Part shown: positions 42,090 through 50,436 of the stretch, one piece after another
Layout of the letters: every line of letters begins with the position of its first letter
How positions within the stretch are numbered: the stretch's first letter is position 1
Assembly: GCA_964468045.1 (NCBI GenBank)
Contig: CAYXTO010000006.1
Location: 62,001-126,000, forward strand
Reading direction: 5' to 3'
Length of the DNA stretch: 64,000 nt
Source: JAWKXU01 sp964468045
Lineage (GTDB): Bacteria > Pseudomonadota > Alphaproteobacteria > Sphingomonadales > Sphingomonadaceae
Made by a program: the position numbers and the translations under genes
The notes under the pieces: generated by a model
What the model was told of the DNA's origin: nothing
Database searches by the model: none
What the model saw: only the letters and a program-made list of their open reading frames with translations

Positions 42090-42114
42090 AACGTCGGGCT
42101 TGGGGCGCCGTTCC
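42090..42114 (-). promoter_or_regulatory. EcfG promoter, exact consensus, at a nearly leaderless start
   Basis: On the minus strand GGAAC, 16 bases, CGTT: perfect. Only 8 bases separate the -10 box from the antiporter ATG, which implies a transcript starting at or within a few bases of the initiation codon. Confidence 0.62.
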
Positions 42115-42146
42115 CCTCTTTCCCTTCCCAAGGTCCCTGTATCCCG

Positions 42147-42425
42147 TCACCCGATCAAGGCGGGCAAGGTCTGATAGGCGATCGCCATGCCCGCGATGGC
42201 CAGGGCCAGTTTCACGACGGGGCTGCCATGCGGTTCCAACCGGCACCAGCACAGCGCGATGACCGCAAATGCGGCAAGGGCTGCGGCGAGGACGATCCAG
42301 CGCACCGCGGGATTGCCGGGCAGGATCAGCTCCGCCGCGTAGGAGACGGCGAAATGCGCCGCCCAGATCAGGAAAGCGACTGTCAGCGTCCGCCAGTTCA
42401 AGGGCCGATTGAGTTCTTCCCGCAT
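42147..42425 (-). CDS. Small membrane protein of the oxidase cluster
   Basis: A 92-residue protein with three hydrophobic segments (TLTVAFLIWAAHFAVSYAAEL, WIVLAAALAAFAVIALCWC, LALAIAGMAIAYQTLPALI). The ATG begins 1 base after the stop of the oxidase I+III gene (TGACATG); an in-frame GTG three codons upstream would overlap that gene. It may be a small accessory or subunit-IV-like part of the oxidase. No family recognised. Confidence 0.65.
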   Translation of the reverse strand: MREELNRPLNWRTLTVAFLIWAAHFAVSYAAELILPGNPAVRWIVLAAALAAFAVIALCWCRLEPHGSPVVKLALAIAGMAIAYQTLPALIG

Positions 42426-42426
42426 G

Positions 42427-44970
42427 TCAGCCACCCGGAAACAGCCGGGGAATGATGGCGAAGATCATGCCCTGTATCGCGACGAAGCCGGTGAAGCGCG
42501 CGACTATATCCATTGTCACATTATGCGGGGTGGTCAGAAGCCCGCGTGCCTCGCGAAAGGCCAGATAGAGCGCCATGATCAGGGCAATGATCACCACTTG
42601 TCCCTGGAGCGCCGTCAGCATGAAGACGATCGCCCCCATGGACGTGGCGGTGGCGTCCAGCCCCGCCGCCAGCCATCCCTCGATGTCGTTGTAAAGGGCG
42701 TAGGCGGCAAGGCCTGCTCCCGTCATCACGAGCACCCACGGCAAGTTTTCGGCGGGCTTGCCCGCCCGTCGCGCAAGAACCTTGCGGCCCGCCCAGGCAA
42801 GGCCGAGCGCCGCGAAGTTCATGGCCACTATCAGGGCCGTGTTGCCCAGCGGCGGCGGCTCGCTCCATACTTCCGGATGAATGCCGTAGAGGTAGAAATA
42901 GGCGAAGAGAGCCAGGAAGCCGATCATTCCGATCACGGTCATCAGGACATTGAGCGCCCACCAGCCATGGCTGCGCGGCCCGGTTATCGCGATGGGCAGC
43001 ACGATTCCGCCCCCGGCATCGGCCTGTTCCATGCGAGGCGGCGGATCGGTTTCCCACAGCCAGCGCAAAGTGGCGAGCAGGGTGACGATGCCGCAGAAGA
43101 TCGCGAAAGCATAGGCCTGCACGGTCAGGGCAAGGAAGAACCCCGCGGTGAACACCGCGCTGGTAAACGGCCACACGGACGGACCCGGCATAAGCTGGAT
43201 ATATTGCGGCTCCGCATTGACCGGGGAGGTGATCAGGGTCTCGCGCGTGCCGGTGGGGGCATTGGGCAGCATATATCGCCCTTCTTCCACTTCCCGGGCA
43301 AGATCCGGATTGTCCCACAAGGGTTCGCGCGAGTGCACGACCGGGATCGACCGCGCCGAATAAAGGCCCGTGGGCAGCCATTCCAGCGTGCCGCCGCCAT
43401 AAAGATTGCCGGCATCGGGCCCGCGTCCGGAGAAGCGGAAATTGCGCGCGCAATCATAGAGGAACAACAGCACGCCCGCCGCGATGATGAAGGCCCCGAT
43501 CGTGGATATGAGATTGAGCGTGTCGAGCCCTCTGCCCGGCAGATAGGTGTAGATGCGGCGCGGCATCCCCATCAGCCCGGCCAGATGCATGGGCAGGAAG
43601 GTGACATGCAGCCCGGCGAACATCAGCCAGAAGACCCATCGGCCCAGCCGGTCCGACAGCGGTGTCCTGCTGGTCATCGGCGCCCAGTAGTAGAACGCGG
43701 CGAACATGGGGAACACCATGCCGCCCAGCAGCACGTAATGGAGATGGGCGACCACGAAATAGGTGTCGTGTGCCTGCCAGTCGAACGGCACCATCCCCAG
43801 CATCACCCCGGTCAGCCCGCCCATGACGAAGATCACGATCGATCCCACGACGAAATGGGCGGGTGCGGTCCAGCGGATCCTGCCGCTTGCCAGCGTCGCG
43901 ATCCAGCAGAACACCTGAATTCCCGCCGGCAGACTCACCGCCATGCTTGCGGCCGAGAAATAGCCCGCCGACACCCTGGGCATGCCCGTGGCGAACATAT
44001 GGTGCGCCCATACGCCGAAGCTGAGAAAGCCGGTCGCCACCAGGGCCAGCACGTTGAGCCGGTAACCGATCAGTTCGGCGCGGGCCACGGTAGCGACCAT
44101 CATCGACATCAGCCCGGCGGCGGGCAGGAAGATGATATAGACCTCCGGGTGGCCGAAGAACCACAACAAGTGCTGCCATAGCAGGGGATCCCCGCCCCGC
44201 GTGGGATCGAAGAAGGGCCAGTTGAACGCCCGCTCCGCCTCCAGCAGCAGCGTGCAGAGGATAACCGCCGGAAAAGCGATCACGATCATCACCGCGAACA
44301 CCAGCATCGCCCAGGCGAAGATCGGCATCCGGTCCAGCGTCATGTTGGGAGCGCGGGTGAGCAGAACGCCCACGATGATTTCCACCGCGCCCGCGATCGC
44401 GCTGATTTCGATGAAGCCGATGCCCAGCAGCCAGAAATCCGCGCTGATCCCCGGGCTCCACGCCCTGCTGGTCAGCGGCGGATACATGAACCAGCCGCCA
44501 TCGGGCGCCAGTCCGATGAAGAGCGAAGCGAAGAAGCACAGCCCGCCGATCAGATAGGCCCAGAAGGCATAGGCGGAAAGGCGCGGAAACGGCAGGTCGC
44601 GCGCCGCCAGCATCTGGGGCAGCAGCAGGATGCCCAGCGCTTCCACCGCCGGCACGGCAAAGAGGAACATCATGATCGTGCCGTGCATGGTGAAGAACTG
44701 GTTGTAGGTGTCGGGATGCAGGAATTCCTGCATCGGCGCCGCCAGCTGCACCCGCATACCAAGCGCCAGCAATCCGGCGAGCAGGAAGAACAGGAAGCTG
44801 GTGGCAACGTACCAGAAGCCGACATAGTTGTTGTTGACGTCGGTCACGCGCTTCCAGCCGCGCGGCGATGCCCAGATCCGCTCGAGTTCCTTCACTTCCT
44901 CGTCGGGCCGCTTCTCCGGCAACGGGAACCGCCGGTAGAGGTCGTGATCGAAACCCGTTTCGGAGTTCAT
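42427..44970 (-). CDS. Cytochrome c oxidase subunit I fused to subunit III
   Basis: An 847-residue haem-copper oxidase core. Residues 1 to about 560 are subunit I with the CuB/haem ligands FFGHPEVYIIFLPAAG (near 255), AHHMFATGM (near 310) and HDTYFVVAHLHYVLLGG (near 390). Residues about 620-847 have seven or so membrane segments of subunit III (GWWALNVLMTVIGMIGFLAL, VIIALIMALYLAF). Fusion of I and III is known for some bacterial caa3-type oxidases. Reduces O2 to water and pumps protons across the inner membrane. Overlaps subunit II by four bases at the start. Confidence 0.94.
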   Translation of the reverse strand: MNSETGFDHDLYRRFPLPEKRPDEEVKELERIWASPRGWKRVTDVNNNYVGFWYVATSFLFFLLAGLLALGMRVQLAAPMQEFLHPDTYNQFFTMHGTIMMFLFAVPAVEALGILLLPQMLAARDLPFPRLSAYAFWAYLIGGLCFFASLFIGLAPDGGWFMYPPLTSRAWSPGISADFWLLGIGFIEISAIAGAVEIIVGVLLTRAPNMTLDRMPIFAWAMLVFAVMIVIAFPAVILCTLLLEAERAFNWPFFDPTRGGDPLLWQHLLWFFGHPEVYIIFLPAAGLMSMMVATVARAELIGYRLNVLALVATGFLSFGVWAHHMFATGMPRVSAGYFSAASMAVSLPAGIQVFCWIATLASGRIRWTAPAHFVVGSIVIFVMGGLTGVMLGMVPFDWQAHDTYFVVAHLHYVLLGGMVFPMFAAFYYWAPMTSRTPLSDRLGRWVFWLMFAGLHVTFLPMHLAGLMGMPRRIYTYLPGRGLDTLNLISTIGAFIIAAGVLLFLYDCARNFRFSGRGPDAGNLYGGGTLEWLPTGLYSARSIPVVHSREPLWDNPDLAREVEEGRYMLPNAPTGTRETLITSPVNAEPQYIQLMPGPSVWPFTSAVFTAGFFLALTVQAYAFAIFCGIVTLLATLRWLWETDPPPRMEQADAGGGIVLPIAITGPRSHGWWALNVLMTVIGMIGFLALFAYFYLYGIHPEVWSEPPPLGNTALIVAMNFAALGLAWAGRKVLARRAGKPAENLPWVLVMTGAGLAAYALYNDIEGWLAAGLDATATSMGAIVFMLTALQGQVVIIALIMALYLAFREARGLLTTPHNVTMDIVARFTGFVAIQGMIFAIIPRLFPGG

Positions 44971-45935
44971 CGCTGGCGTTCCAGCCAGGCCGCGATAGCG
45001 TCCAGTTCCCGTGCGGAAAGCCGGTCATAGCGAGGCATGCGGTTTCCGGGCTTGATCGACTGGCTGTCGCCGATCCAGCCGATCAGCGTGCCGCGATGAT
45101 TGGGCAGGATGCCGGCGCCAAGCGTGGTCCGGTCGCCGATGAAGGTCAGGTCCGGCCCGGCAAGCCCGTTCGCCTCCGTCCCCGCCACGCGATGGCAGGC
45201 GCCGCAGCCCGCTTCCATGAACAGCGCGCGGCCCGCTGCCTGTTCGCTTCCGGCCCCTGCCGCATCTTGCTGTGCGGCGGCTTCACGCGCGAGGCGGCCG
45301 GCAAACCATTCCTCCCACTCCCGGCGTTGCTGCGCGATGGCGACGAAGCCCATCAGGGCATGGGCGCCGCCGCAATATTCCGCGCATACCCCGCCGAATT
45401 GCCCGGCCCGGTCCGCTTCCACCCGCAGCAGCGTGGTACGTCCCGGGATCATGTCCTTCTTGCCGGAAAGATGGGGTATCCAGAAGCTGTGGATGACGTC
45501 GGCGGATTTGAGCTCGAACACCACCGGCTGGCCCACCGGTATGCGCACCTCATTGGCATCGTGCATCAGCACATTGCCGGCGCGGTCGAGATATTCCACC
45601 CGGAACCACCACATCTCCCCGGTCACGCGGATGCGCATTTCCTCGCCCGTGATAGGCTGGGTCAGGTTGGCCGTCAGCGTCAGCCCCCAGATCAGGAGGG
45701 CGGTGAGAACCACTCCGGGAAAGGCGACGCCGCCGATCCAGATCGCCCGCTCGCCGCCCAGAGCACGCTGCAATCTGGCCGGCCCGCGCAGCGCGATCCA
45801 CAGCGCGGCCACAACCACGCCGGTGACCGCCAGACCCATCGCCAGCAATGCCCATGACAGCACCGTGACGCTTTGCGCATAGGGGCCTGCCGGATCGAGG
45901 ACCGCCGGCGGCCAGCCCCACAAGGCCTCAATCAT
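44967..45935 (-). CDS. Cytochrome c oxidase subunit II with fused cytochrome c
   Basis: A 322-residue subunit with two N-terminal membrane segments (SVTVLSWALLAMGLAVTGVV and VVLTALLIWGLTL), the CuA domain with the ligand pattern CAEYCGGAHALMGF (near residue 200), and a C-terminal cytochrome c (CGACH near 252). This is the caa3-type subunit II that takes electrons directly. ATG 45935 overlaps the preceding cytochrome c gene by 8 bases and the stop overlaps the I+III gene, so all three are translationally coupled. Confidence 0.94.
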   Translation of the reverse strand: MIEALWGWPPAVLDPAGPYAQSVTVLSWALLAMGLAVTGVVVAALWIALRGPARLQRALGGERAIWIGGVAFPGVVLTALLIWGLTLTANLTQPITGEEMRIRVTGEMWWFRVEYLDRAGNVLMHDANEVRIPVGQPVVFELKSADVIHSFWIPHLSGKKDMIPGRTTLLRVEADRAGQFGGVCAEYCGGAHALMGFVAIAQQRREWEEWFAGRLAREAAAQQDAAGAGSEQAAGRALFMEAGCGACHRVAGTEANGLAGPDLTFIGDRTTLGAGILPNHRGTLIGWIGDSQSIKPGNRMPRYDRLSARELDAIAAWLERQR

Positions 45936-46320
45936 CGCGCAGTCCATAAAGATAGGCGGCGATATCGGCGGCCTCGTCCTTGTTGAGCGGCATCGGCGGC
46001 ATAGGGGAACCCGGCTTCATCGCAGGGGCGTTGCGGATGAATGCCGCCAATGTCGCGGGTGAATTCGGCAATTCCCCGGCGATCAGGCCGATGTCGCCAA
46101 AATCCCCAAGCGAAGGTCCAAGGCGGCTGCGCGGCCAGGATACGCCGGGAATTTCGTGGCACGCGCCGCATCCTTTTGCCTTGATCAGCGCCAGGCCGCT
46201 CTGTTGCGCCGCGCTGTCCGGCGTGCGGCGGTTCTGGGGCGGCTCCTTGCAGCCGGCCAGCAAGGCCAGCGCAGCCAGGCCCGCTGATACGAAGATGCCG
46301 ATTGTCCGGTTTGCCTGCAC
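45928..46320 (-). CDS. Monohaem cytochrome c lipoprotein of the oxidase operon
   Basis: A 130-residue exported cytochrome. The signal MQANRTIGIFVSAGLAALAL ends in the lipobox LLAGC. The haem motif is CGACH near residue 51, and Met ligands are available in AMKPGSPMPPMPLNKDEA. The start codon is GTG. It is first in the oxidase operon and lies back-to-back with the dihaem cytochrome gene 48 bases away. It probably donates electrons to the oxidase. Confidence 0.9.
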   Translation of the reverse strand: MQANRTIGIFVSAGLAALALLAGCKEPPQNRRTPDSAAQQSGLALIKAKGCGACHEIPGVSWPRSRLGPSLGDFGDIGLIAGELPNSPATLAAFIRNAPAMKPGSPMPPMPLNKDEAADIAAYLYGLRDD

Positions 46321-46368
46321 CCATTCCGCCCCGCCGCCAATCTAACGGGAACCAGCAGGCAAAGGTAA

Positions 46369-47124
46369 ATGTTCCCGGAAGCGATGGAACTTTCCCGGAG
46401 GCTTCCCTGGCGTGGCGCTTTTCTCCTGGCCTTGGGGGCCTGCGCGCCCGAACCCGTTGACAGCGCTTACAGCGGCAGCGGCCGGTTGCTCGCCCTTTCC
46501 GGGGGCGATGCGGGGGCGCAAGCCGCCTGCCACACATGCCATGGATTGAACGGGGAAGGGGATGGCGACCTCGCCCCCCGGCTGGCGGGGCTCGACCGGG
46601 GCTATCTGGCGCGCCAGCTGATCCTTTTTGGCGAAGGCCAGCGCAGCCATGCCCGGATGCAATGGATCGCGCGGCATTTCGACATGGCGGAGCGTGACCG
46701 TGTGGCGGCATATTATGCGCAGATGGCGTGGCCTGCCCCGCGGCCTTCCGCATCGGCCGCTGGCGGTTGCGAGACGCCGGGCCAGGCAGGCGCCGCGCGG
46801 CTCTATCAGGCAGGGGACACGGACCGGGGGATCGCCGCCTGCGCGAGCTGCCATGGGGCGGCCGGGCAAGGCGTGGGAGCAGGCAACCCCGCCCTCGCCG
46901 GTCAGCCTGCTCCCTATCTCGCCGATCAACTGCGCAAATGGCAAGAGGGAGAGCGGTATGGCGACGCGCAGGGCCTGATGCGCGACGCCGCCCGCCAGCT
47001 GGCCGACGCGGAGATCGCCCCGCTGGCGGCCTATGTCGCTAGCTTGAGCGGGTCGCCGGATGATCCGGTATCTCCGGCAAAATGCCTTCCACGACATCGT
47101 CCCGATCCCAGAAATGGTGCTTGA
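46369..47124 (+). CDS. Dihaem cytochrome c4-type protein
   Basis: A 251-residue exported protein with two haem motifs, CHTCH (near residue 55) and CASCH (near 158), each followed by a helix and Met-containing region as in cytochromes c4. A signal sequence GAFLLALGACAPEP looks like a lipobox. The start is uncertain between 46369 and an ATG at 46384. The last about 28 residues (after VASLSG) lack family character because this end overlaps the b-type cytochrome gene on the other strand by 86 bases. Confidence 0.85.
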   Translation: MFPEAMELSRRLPWRGAFLLALGACAPEPVDSAYSGSGRLLALSGGDAGAQAACHTCHGLNGEGDGDLAPRLAGLDRGYLARQLILFGEGQRSHARMQWIARHFDMAERDRVAAYYAQMAWPAPRPSASAAGGCETPGQAGAARLYQAGDTDRGIAACASCHGAAGQGVGAGNPALAGQPAPYLADQLRKWQEGERYGDAQGLMRDAARQLADAEIAPLAAYVASLSGSPDDPVSPAKCLPRHRPDPRNGA

Positions 47125-47665
47125 GCGCGGCGCCCACGTGAAGCGGGATCAGCAAGGCCAGTCCCACCACCCCGGCCAGATGCAAGCTCTCCGCCCAGTC
47201 GAGCACCCGATACTGCCATTCAGGCGAGAGCGCGTAGAACGGCATGGGCGGCATCGGCACGATCCCTGCGAGATGGAGGGGCTGCGCGGGCTGGATTGCC
47301 GACCACATGCACCAGCCGCTCAAGGGAAGCAGGGCGAAAAGCAGATAGAACAGCACATGCGTCACATCCGCCGCTCGGCTCTGCCAAAGGGGCACATGCG
47401 CATCGTTGACCGGCCCGGGAACATAGAGCCGCCACAGCCCGCGCAATATCGCGAGCAGCAGCAGGGTCAGGCCGAGTTCGCTGTGCAGCATATAGGCCTG
47501 CACCTTGTCCCCGCCCGCCGGATAGCGCTGCATCATCCAGCCGGAGCCGAGCTGGTAGAGGACCAAGGCGGCCATAACCCAATGGAACCAGACGCCGACA
47601 GGGGAATATTTGCCTCGCCTCGTATAGCTCCGGGCCCATGCGCGGATGAGATGCGGCAGCTTCAC
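47039..47665 (-). CDS. Cytochrome b561-type membrane protein
   Basis: A 208-residue di-haem membrane cytochrome of the b561 family with four hydrophobic segments. Haem-ligand histidines occur in VWFHWVMAALVLYQLGSGWM (near residue 27), HSELGLTLLLLAI, LFALLPLSGWCM and GLALLIPLHVGAALKHHFWD (near 175). It moves electrons from the quinone pool or to periplasmic acceptors. The GTG start overlaps the CtaG stop (GTGA), so the two are coupled. Convergent with the dihaem cytochrome. Confidence 0.88.
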   Translation of the reverse strand: MKLPHLIRAWARSYTRRGKYSPVGVWFHWVMAALVLYQLGSGWMMQRYPAGGDKVQAYMLHSELGLTLLLLAILRGLWRLYVPGPVNDAHVPLWQSRAADVTHVLFYLLFALLPLSGWCMWSAIQPAQPLHLAGIVPMPPMPFYALSPEWQYRVLDWAESLHLAGVVGLALLIPLHVGAALKHHFWDRDDVVEGILPEIPDHPATRSS

Positions 47666-48381
47666 CGGGGACGTTCCCTCAACACCCCCCGGTACAGGAT
47701 GGTCATCGCCGCAAGGAGATAGAGCGCCGAGGCCGGGGCCCACATCACGATGCCCGCCAGTTGCTGGTCTTCCAATGGCGAGAGGCCCCACGCACCCGCA
47801 GTGAGCCAGTGGGGGGCGTAGAACGCGTGATCCGCGAAGGTCAGCAAGGCGCCGAGCAGGCCCATCGCGACCATGGCGGCGAGCAGCGACAAGGCGGCGC
47901 CCGCTGCCTTGTCGTCCAGCAGTTTCGCCCACCACGCCGCCGCGCTTCCGGCGATGGTAAGCTGCATTGTCCAGAACGACAGGTCCGAGGACATCGCCGC
48001 CGAGTAGAAGGGCGGAGCATGCCAGGCGAGGAAGATGACGAGGTGGACAGCCGTCCATTGCGCAAGCGTGCCCGGCACTGCCCGTTTTCGCAGGGCGAAC
48101 GCGGCTACCGCAAGCGGAGCAACGAGTGCGGACAGGATCAGGTCATGCACGATGCGGACAAGGAACAGGGCGGAGCCCATCGCGCAGAAGGGGCTGACGA
48201 ACAGGAAAAGGCAAACGGCGATCAGCCCCCCGGCAGCCCGCCCGTCGCCTCGTTCGGACCAGGCTCGCCAGGCGATTGCCGCCAGCAGGAAGCTGCCCAG
48301 CAGCACGGGGTCCCAATTCCAGCGCGCGAACCACTCCGCCGGGACCGGACCGGGACCGCAATAGGGCAGCCATGCGGTCAT
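47662..48381 (-). CDS. CtaG-type cytochrome c oxidase assembly factor (caa3_CtaG)
   Basis: A 239-residue membrane protein with six to seven hydrophobic segments. The family motif runs through LPYCGPGPVPAEWFARWNWD (near residue 5), LFVSPFCAMGSALFLVRIVHDLI (near 60) and ADHAFYAPH (near 180). It helps copper insertion into caa3-type oxidases. An in-frame GTG upstream would overlap the preceding gene. Stop overlaps the b561 gene start. The neighbouring oxidase genes support the role. Confidence 0.86.
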   Translation of the reverse strand: MTAWLPYCGPGPVPAEWFARWNWDPVLLGSFLLAAIAWRAWSERGDGRAAGGLIAVCLFLFVSPFCAMGSALFLVRIVHDLILSALVAPLAVAAFALRKRAVPGTLAQWTAVHLVIFLAWHAPPFYSAAMSSDLSFWTMQLTIAGSAAAWWAKLLDDKAAGAALSLLAAMVAMGLLGALLTFADHAFYAPHWLTAGAWGLSPLEDQQLAGIVMWAPASALYLLAAMTILYRGVLRERPR

Positions 48382-48415
48382 CTGCGCCTTCGGAGCGGCA
48401 AGAGGCGCGTGAAAT

Positions 48416-48565
48416 TCATTTGGGCCCACTGCGCACGGTCCAGCCCAGCGCGATCGCCAGGGCGATACCTATTCCGATTCCGGCCCCCACGCTGTCCAGG
48501 GCAACGCCGATGGCGATGCCAAGGATCAGCCCGAGCGGCAGCGCCAGGAGTGCTTCCCTGTTCAT
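48416..48565 (-). CDS. Tiny hydrophobic protein, 49 residues
   Basis: MNREALLALPLGLILGIAIG starts a protein that is nearly all membrane segment (two Gly/Ala/Ile-rich helices) with a short basic end. The ATG overlaps the stop of the sugar-dehydrogenase gene (ATGA), which supports it being real. No family recognised; a small helper or assembly peptide of the locus is possible. Confidence 0.6.
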   Translation of the reverse strand: MNREALLALPLGLILGIAIGVALDSVGAGIGIGIALAIALGWTVRSGPK

Positions 48566-49878
48566 GGCTCCGTGCCGCCAGTGCCGGGGGTTCGCGCGAC
48601 CCGCCACACCGTGTTGGACAGGTCGTCCGCGATCAGCAGCGCCTGCCCAACCGAATCGACGGCCACGCCAACCGGGCGGCCCCTGGCCTTGCCGTTGCCG
48701 TCCAGAAAGCCGGTCACGAAATCGCGCGGCTCGCCGGCCGGCCGGCCGTTGGAGAATGGGATCCATATGACCTTGTAGCCGGATAGCCGGTGCCGGTTCC
48801 AGCTACCATGGAGGCCGACGAAGGCCCCGTTCGCAAAGCCGGGTCCGAAGATTTCCGCGGTCCCGAAGGCAAGCCCGAGCGGCGCGGTATGGGAACCGAC
48901 GGCATAGTCGGGAACCGCTGCGCGCTTCACCATGTCCGGCTTTTGCGGGCGGATGCGAGGATCGATATTGCCGCCCCAGTAGCTGTAGGGCCACCCGTAG
49001 AATGCCCCATCCCGCACAGAGGTGATATAATCCGGCACCAGATGATCGCCCAGCTCATCGCGTTCGTTCACTGCGGCCCAGAGCACGCCGGTTTCCGGAT
49101 TGAAGGCCAGCGCGGTGGGATTGCGCAGCCCGGTTGCAAACGGGCGGTGGGCGCCGGATCGAGGGTCGATCTCCCACACCATGGCCCGGTCGATCTCCGC
49201 TTCCGGGCCGCGTTCCATGATGTTGCTGTTCGAGCCGATCCCGACATACAGCCGTGAACCGTCCGGGCTCGCGACCAGGGCCTTGGTCCAGTGGTGATTG
49301 AGTTCCGATGGCAGCTTGGCCACTTCCCGCCCCGGTGCGGTGATCTGGATCTGCCCCTCTATATAGGGGAATTCCAACAGCGCGTCCTGATTGGCAACGT
49401 AGAGGCTGCCGCCGACGAGGGCGAGGCCATAGGGAGCGTTCAGCCCGTCCAGGAAGACCGTCCGCAGCTCGGGTCGGCCATCGCGATCCTGATCGCGAAG
49501 CAGGGTGATCCGGTCCCCGCCTTCCACACCGGACTTGCCTCTCGCCTTGATGAAACCGGCTATCACGTCCTTGGGCCGGATCTTCGGTGCGCTTCCACCC
49601 GCCCCTTCGGCAATGAGTATATCGCCATTCGGCAGGACGAGGATCTGTCGCGGAACCTTCAGATCAACGGCCATCGGAGTGATGGTGAAGCCTGCCGGCA
49701 CGTCCGGACGCTCTCCATTCCAGCTGGCAGGGGTCGCGATCTTCATCGGCGGGAGAAGCGTTTGGCTCAGTCCCGGCAGCTGGGGACGCGGCCCGGTCTG
49801 ATCCATATCCTTCTTGGCGCTCCCACAGGCGGCAAGCGCCAGCACAGCGCCCAGCAGGACCGGAGGATGGCGGCTCAT
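48562..49878 (-). CDS. PQQ-type sugar (sorbosone/aldose) dehydrogenase lipoprotein
   Basis: A 438-residue beta-propeller protein with the signal MSRHPPVLLGAVLALAACGS (lipobox LAAC). The L-sorbosone/soluble-glucose-dehydrogenase fold is visible: VPAGFTITPMAVDLKVPRQI, LDGLNAPYGLALVGGSLYVAN, NHHWTKALVASPDGSRLYVGIG, GLRNPTALAFNPETGVLWAA and GFANGAFVGLHGSWNRHRLS. It would oxidise an aldose or sorbosone in the periplasm with PQQ and pass electrons to a cytochrome. The start overlaps the preceding DUF2231 gene by one base (TGATG). Confidence 0.88.
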   Translation of the reverse strand: MSRHPPVLLGAVLALAACGSAKKDMDQTGPRPQLPGLSQTLLPPMKIATPASWNGERPDVPAGFTITPMAVDLKVPRQILVLPNGDILIAEGAGGSAPKIRPKDVIAGFIKARGKSGVEGGDRITLLRDQDRDGRPELRTVFLDGLNAPYGLALVGGSLYVANQDALLEFPYIEGQIQITAPGREVAKLPSELNHHWTKALVASPDGSRLYVGIGSNSNIMERGPEAEIDRAMVWEIDPRSGAHRPFATGLRNPTALAFNPETGVLWAAVNERDELGDHLVPDYITSVRDGAFYGWPYSYWGGNIDPRIRPQKPDMVKRAAVPDYAVGSHTAPLGLAFGTAEIFGPGFANGAFVGLHGSWNRHRLSGYKVIWIPFSNGRPAGEPRDFVTGFLDGNGKARGRPVGVAVDSVGQALLIADDLSNTVWRVARTPGTGGTEP

Positions 49879-50309
49879 CAGACTTCCTCCCTGGCTGTCG
49901 GGGTGGAATAGGCGAGCCAGCCGGCCCCGATCGCGAGCAGGGTGGCGAGAATGGAGAGGACGAGCCCCACTGTTCCCACCGAGCTCCAGCTGTCGCGGCT
50001 ATGCTGGAAGCAATTGAGCAGGCCGGCGATCCACATCGCCGCCAGCAGGATGAGGTAGACAAGCGTGCGGTTCCGATAGCCGGTGGTGCGCAAGCTGAGA
50101 AAGTCGACGATCGCCCAGATCAGCACCAGGCTGGCGAAAATCTGCGCTCCGGCAAGCAGCCAGGCCGAAAAATGGCTCCATTGCACGACCGCGGTGTTCA
50201 GATAAGTGAGATCGGAAACCAGCGCGCTGGTGAACAAGGCGATCGGGAATGCCAGCAGCAGCGCGTGCAATGGATGCAGAAAGGCTCTTCTGTCCCTCGG
50301 ACGGGCCAT
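49878..50309 (-). CDS. DUF2231-type membrane protein
   Basis: A 143-residue protein with four hydrophobic segments (ALLLAFPIALFTSALVSDL, LAGAQIFASLVLIWAIVDFL, TLVYLILLAAMWIAGLLNCF, GLVLSILATLLAIGAGWLAY) and the family HPLHALLLAFPI start. Some DUF2231 proteins are linked to cytochromes. GGGAGATCGGAAA precedes the ATG. First gene of the run DUF2231 - sugar dehydrogenase - tiny protein - CtaG - b561, all overlapping or close. Confidence 0.82.
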   Translation of the reverse strand: MARPRDRRAFLHPLHALLLAFPIALFTSALVSDLTYLNTAVVQWSHFSAWLLAGAQIFASLVLIWAIVDFLSLRTTGYRNRTLVYLILLAAMWIAGLLNCFQHSRDSWSSVGTVGLVLSILATLLAIGAGWLAYSTPTAREEV

Positions 50310-50436
50310 TTTCCGATCTCCCGATCATGGCGATTTGGGGCCGCAACAGAAAGACAATCCTCGGACGGCGATTTTTCTCCCGGAAATTTCGATATGAATA
50401 GGCCCGGCTGATCGGAATCCGGCCCGAGCAGCGATG

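Noticed and set aside
42409..44181. Plus-strand open frame opposite the oxidase I+III gene
   Set aside because: His/Arg/Gly-rich translation without domains; the minus-strand oxidase motifs are decisive.
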